This document shows positions 62,017-64,000 of a stretch of DNA of 64,000 nt, in pieces (position 1 is the first letter of the stretch; the number at the start of each line of letters is the position of its first letter). The notes beneath the pieces are model-generated. The model was given only the letters and a program-made list of their open reading frames with translations. It had not been told where the DNA came from and made no database searches. Origin of the DNA: Holophagaceae bacterium (GTDB taxonomy: Bacteria > Acidobacteriota > Holophagae > Holophagales > Holophagaceae); assembly GCA_021286765.1 (NCBI GenBank), contig JAJTBS010000003.1, positions 124,001 to 188,000 on the forward strand, written 5' to 3'. The position numbers were made by a program, and so were the translations under genes.

Positions 62017-63399
62017 ATGTTTGTGAGCCTACGCTGCCGCGTGTTCTTCGATGAGACTGGTGTCTTCACTGAGATCCAGGTGATTTACACGCCCACAGGG
62101 TGGCTGATGCCATTGGTGGAATATTTACTCGCCCACAGCCACACGCGGAGCCGGAACTGGATGGTCAAGGTGTGCCACGCCATGAGGCTGTTCCTGGAAT
62201 ACATGGTTGCCAACCCCAACGAGAAGCGAACCTATCAGCTTTTCCAGAATTTTGCCCAGCGACTCTACACCGGCACGTTCAATCGGCAAACCGGCCTCGA
62301 CCCTTCTTGGCTCTGCTGGAAACCCAGATCCCCTTCCGAGGCCGGCAGGATCATCTGCAACCTAACGAACTTCTGGAGGTGGTGGAATGCCCTGCATCCG
62401 GCCGCAGCTGAAGTGAATCCTCTGTATGCGGGCAGTGGCTACGACCAGTTAGTCTCCGAGGCGGCCTACCAGTACCGGCGAGATCGGGCCTTCCTCGGCC
62501 ACACGTGGAAGCCGCACTTGGATCCATCAGATTCGACCAGTTCCACGGGAGGTCATTTAGTCCAGGCTCGCAGAAAGAATAGGGTAGGGACCTCCAACCC
62601 TCCGGCCTTCCCGGACGAAAGATTCATGGAGTTATTGACAGAGGGTTTCGTCGTCGGTGGCCGTCCAAATTTTCGGGACATGCTCATTACGTTGCTGCTC
62701 CACGGGGCTGGTTTTCGTTACTCGGAACCATTCCATCTCTACTTAACCGATGTACTAATTAATCCGAAGAATCCCAAACAACTACTGGAAGTCCGAATTC
62801 ATCAGCCCTCGGATGGGGACGCGCCGGAGGACCCGACATGGCTGGATGAGCGCGGCAACCTCAGGAGAGGCAATCGAACGACGTATCTCGCGGAGCGTTT
62901 TGGCTTGGCTCCGCGGAACCTATTGTTGGACGGCCGCCGTGCCGGTTGGAAGGGCAGCCTTCTCGATGAAAACTCATATATGCGGGCCTATTGGTTCATT
63001 CCGAAGTTCGGTGAGGTATTTCTAACTCTTTGGTACCGCTACATGGAGCAGCTCGCGCAACTGGATCGTTCCCATCCCTTTGCCTGGGTCAACTTCACCC
63101 AGGAGCCTAAGGGCGGAATGTACACCATGGGGCAATATCGGCGGGCACATACCCGCGCCTGTCAGCGGATCGGGCTGGTGATCGGGAAGGAGGTCGGGAC
63201 GACGCCTCATGGGCATCGCCACGCCTATGGTCGTCGCCTGGTGGCAGGTGATTTTCAGCCCTCCGAAATCAAGATGTTCATGCACCACCATTTGCTGGAA
63301 TCGCAGGGTGTTTACACCACACCCACCCCAAAGCAGGTCATGGATGCCCTCGCGGAGGGGGCCGAACGACTCCATCAGATGTACAGGAGAGACCTGTGA
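62017..63399 (+). CDS. GmtY-like tyrosine recombinase
   Basis: 460-aa recombinase with a full tyrosine-recombinase set: R in LLLHGAGFRYSEPFHLYLTDV, HxxR in TPHGHRHAYGRRL, H in MFMHHHLLESQ and nucleophile Y in GVYTTP. The TTPHGHRHAYG block and the overall length match what I recall of GmtY from Gamma-Mobile-Trio elements. ATG at 62017 has GGAGG upstream, whereas the frame-opening GTG at 61966 has none. The stop overlaps the next start (GTGA at 63396-63399). Confidence 0.8.
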   Translation: MFVSLRCRVFFDETGVFTEIQVIYTPTGWLMPLVEYLLAHSHTRSRNWMVKVCHAMRLFLEYMVANPNEKRTYQLFQNFAQRLYTGTFNRQTGLDPSWLCWKPRSPSEAGRIICNLTNFWRWWNALHPAAAEVNPLYAGSGYDQLVSEAAYQYRRDRAFLGHTWKPHLDPSDSTSSTGGHLVQARRKNRVGTSNPPAFPDERFMELLTEGFVVGGRPNFRDMLITLLLHGAGFRYSEPFHLYLTDVLINPKNPKQLLEVRIHQPSDGDAPEDPTWLDERGNLRRGNRTTYLAERFGLAPRNLLLDGRRAGWKGSLLDENSYMRAYWFIPKFGEVFLTLWYRYMEQLAQLDRSHPFAWVNFTQEPKGGMYTMGQYRRAHTRACQRIGLVIGKEVGTTPHGHRHAYGRRLVAGDFQPSEIKMFMHHHLLESQGVYTTPTPKQVMDALAEGAERLHQMYRRDL

Positions 63400-64000
63400 A
63401 GAGGCCCACGAGAGTCTCACGGCTTCCCGAGTTCGAAGATTCCAAGACCCCTTGGCGCCAAAACGATCCAACCTTGGGCTGGATCCTCCGGGACTTTCCC
63501 CAGTTGGAGCCTTGGCGTGACTTGGCCATCAAGTGGTTCGCCACGCTAAAGGTGCTTTCACGGGACCCCCTTCAAGCCCTCTCCGTGTTTCTAGACCGTT
63601 TCATGGTCCAGCAGGGACTTCCGACAAACCCGGACATGATGTTGCGTAAGGAGACAACTATTCCAGATTTTTATGGAACGGCATGTCCTCGGAGCCGGCA
63701 TGGGGTTAAGTGGAACAACCACATTAGAGCTTTCTTGGAGTTCGTCCTTGCTGAGCGATACTCGCATCTCGATCCCATCACAGGCCTGAGGTCCCTCGAT
63801 ACTTCCTACTGGAACCCCGTACCCAAGCGAGACTTCAAGACCTTCGAGATCATCCCCGACCGGCCGAAGGGCCTCAATCGGACCACAGACCAGAATTTCG
63901 GCTGGGTCCAAGACAAGTACCCACAACTTGAACCTTGGAGGCTCCTATCGTCAGAATGGATCCAGGGACCGGGCGCGCAAAACGGAGGCATCGATAAGAA
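63396..64000 (+). CDS. GmtZ-like integrase partner, partial
   Basis: Frame stays open from GTG 63396 to the window end (201 codons, no stop). It contains two similar segments, LGWILRDFPQLEPWRDLA and FGWVQDKYPQLEPWRLLS, about 125 residues apart, with a DPxTGLRSLD segment between. The catalytic part would be downstream. Its coupled position after the tyrosine recombinase fits the second recombinase of a GmtYZX-type trio; alternatively a Tn554-like TnpB. Confidence 0.6.
   Translation, partial: MKRPTRVSRLPEFEDSKTPWRQNDPTLGWILRDFPQLEPWRDLAIKWFATLKVLSRDPLQALSVFLDRFMVQQGLPTNPDMMLRKETTIPDFYGTACPRSRHGVKWNNHIRAFLEFVLAERYSHLDPITGLRSLDTSYWNPVPKRDFKTFEIIPDRPKGLNRTTDQNFGWVQDKYPQLEPWRLLSSEWIQGPGAQNGGIDK

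Larger units (their letters stand above)
61586..64000 (+). mobile_element. left end of a recombinase-bearing island inserted in comF
   Basis: From about 61586 to the window end, base composition is clearly less GC-rich than the flank. The first two genes encode recombinases overlapping by GTGA, and comF is interrupted at the junction. The right end, cargo and target duplication lie outside the window. The gene pair matches the gmtY-gmtZ order of Gamma-Mobile-Trio-type islands from memory; not verified. Confidence 0.75.

Overview
The window is a high-GC, densely packed chromosomal segment of a Gram-negative bacterium. It carries an outer-membrane porin, Liv-type ABC importers, an LPS/phospholipid-type acyltransferase and ComEA/pseudopilin genes. 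The gene repertoire and codon flavour resemble Acidobacteriota of the Holophagae/Geothrix kind, but this is an inference: no rRNA gene or marker in the window proves it.

Region 1 (1-2.7 kb): a MocR-type GntR/aminotransferase regulator followed by a branched-chain aminotransferase (ilvE), closed by a perfect 12-bp hairpin. Region 2 (2.7-17.75 kb): one long minus-strand catabolic operon. It is headed by a TetR regulator and a candidate TetR operator. In order of transcription it encodes a KAS III-like protein, an SCP-x-type thiolase, an unknown 105-aa protein, an SDR, a porin, a complete Liv ABC importer (binding protein, LivG, LivF, LivH, LivM), an alpha/beta hydrolase, a CoA-transferase, a second KAS III-like protein and another hydrolase. 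I read this as uptake, CoA activation and beta-oxidation-type cleavage of an unidentified organic acid; both KAS III paralogs lack the standard fatty-acid-synthase triad.

Region 3 (17.75-26 kb): two tRNA-Ser genes, one with a decayed 53-bp duplicate of its 3' end and terminator; a small competence-like operon (comEA, pseudopilin, headless pseudopilin paralog, radC); an extremely AT-rich island; an SAH riboswitch controlling ahcY; a trypsin-like protease and small housekeeping genes. Region 4 (26-38.8 kb): many small, mostly minus-strand genes (SDR, DinB-like, glutaminase, RlmF, isochorismatase-like, SRPBCC, DUF1801, DHFR-like and others).

Region 5 (38.8-43.3 kb): a chromosomal integron. A plus-strand IntI-type integrase diverges from four minus-strand gene cassettes separated by three almost identical 124-bp attC sites and one truncated attC. 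A perfect G-quadruplex motif lies 16 bp from the attI-side recombination core. A frameshifted histidine-kinase ATPase remnant follows the integrase. Region 6 (43.3-61 kb): M48 and minimal-MMP metallopeptidases, an acyltransferase, an unknown 565-aa protein, a serine-biosynthesis operon (DUF1015-serA-serC), a response regulator with GH113-like hydrolase, TMEM175-like and CorC-like membrane proteins, a DUF5009-like membrane protein, an S10 peptidase and an APC permease.

Region 7 (61-64 kb): a comF gene whose 3' end is cut off by a lower-GC mobile element. The element begins with two overlapping recombinase genes (a tyrosine recombinase of GmtY type and a partial GmtZ-like partner) that run off the window. 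The cargo of this element lies outside the window and is the most attractive target for follow-up.
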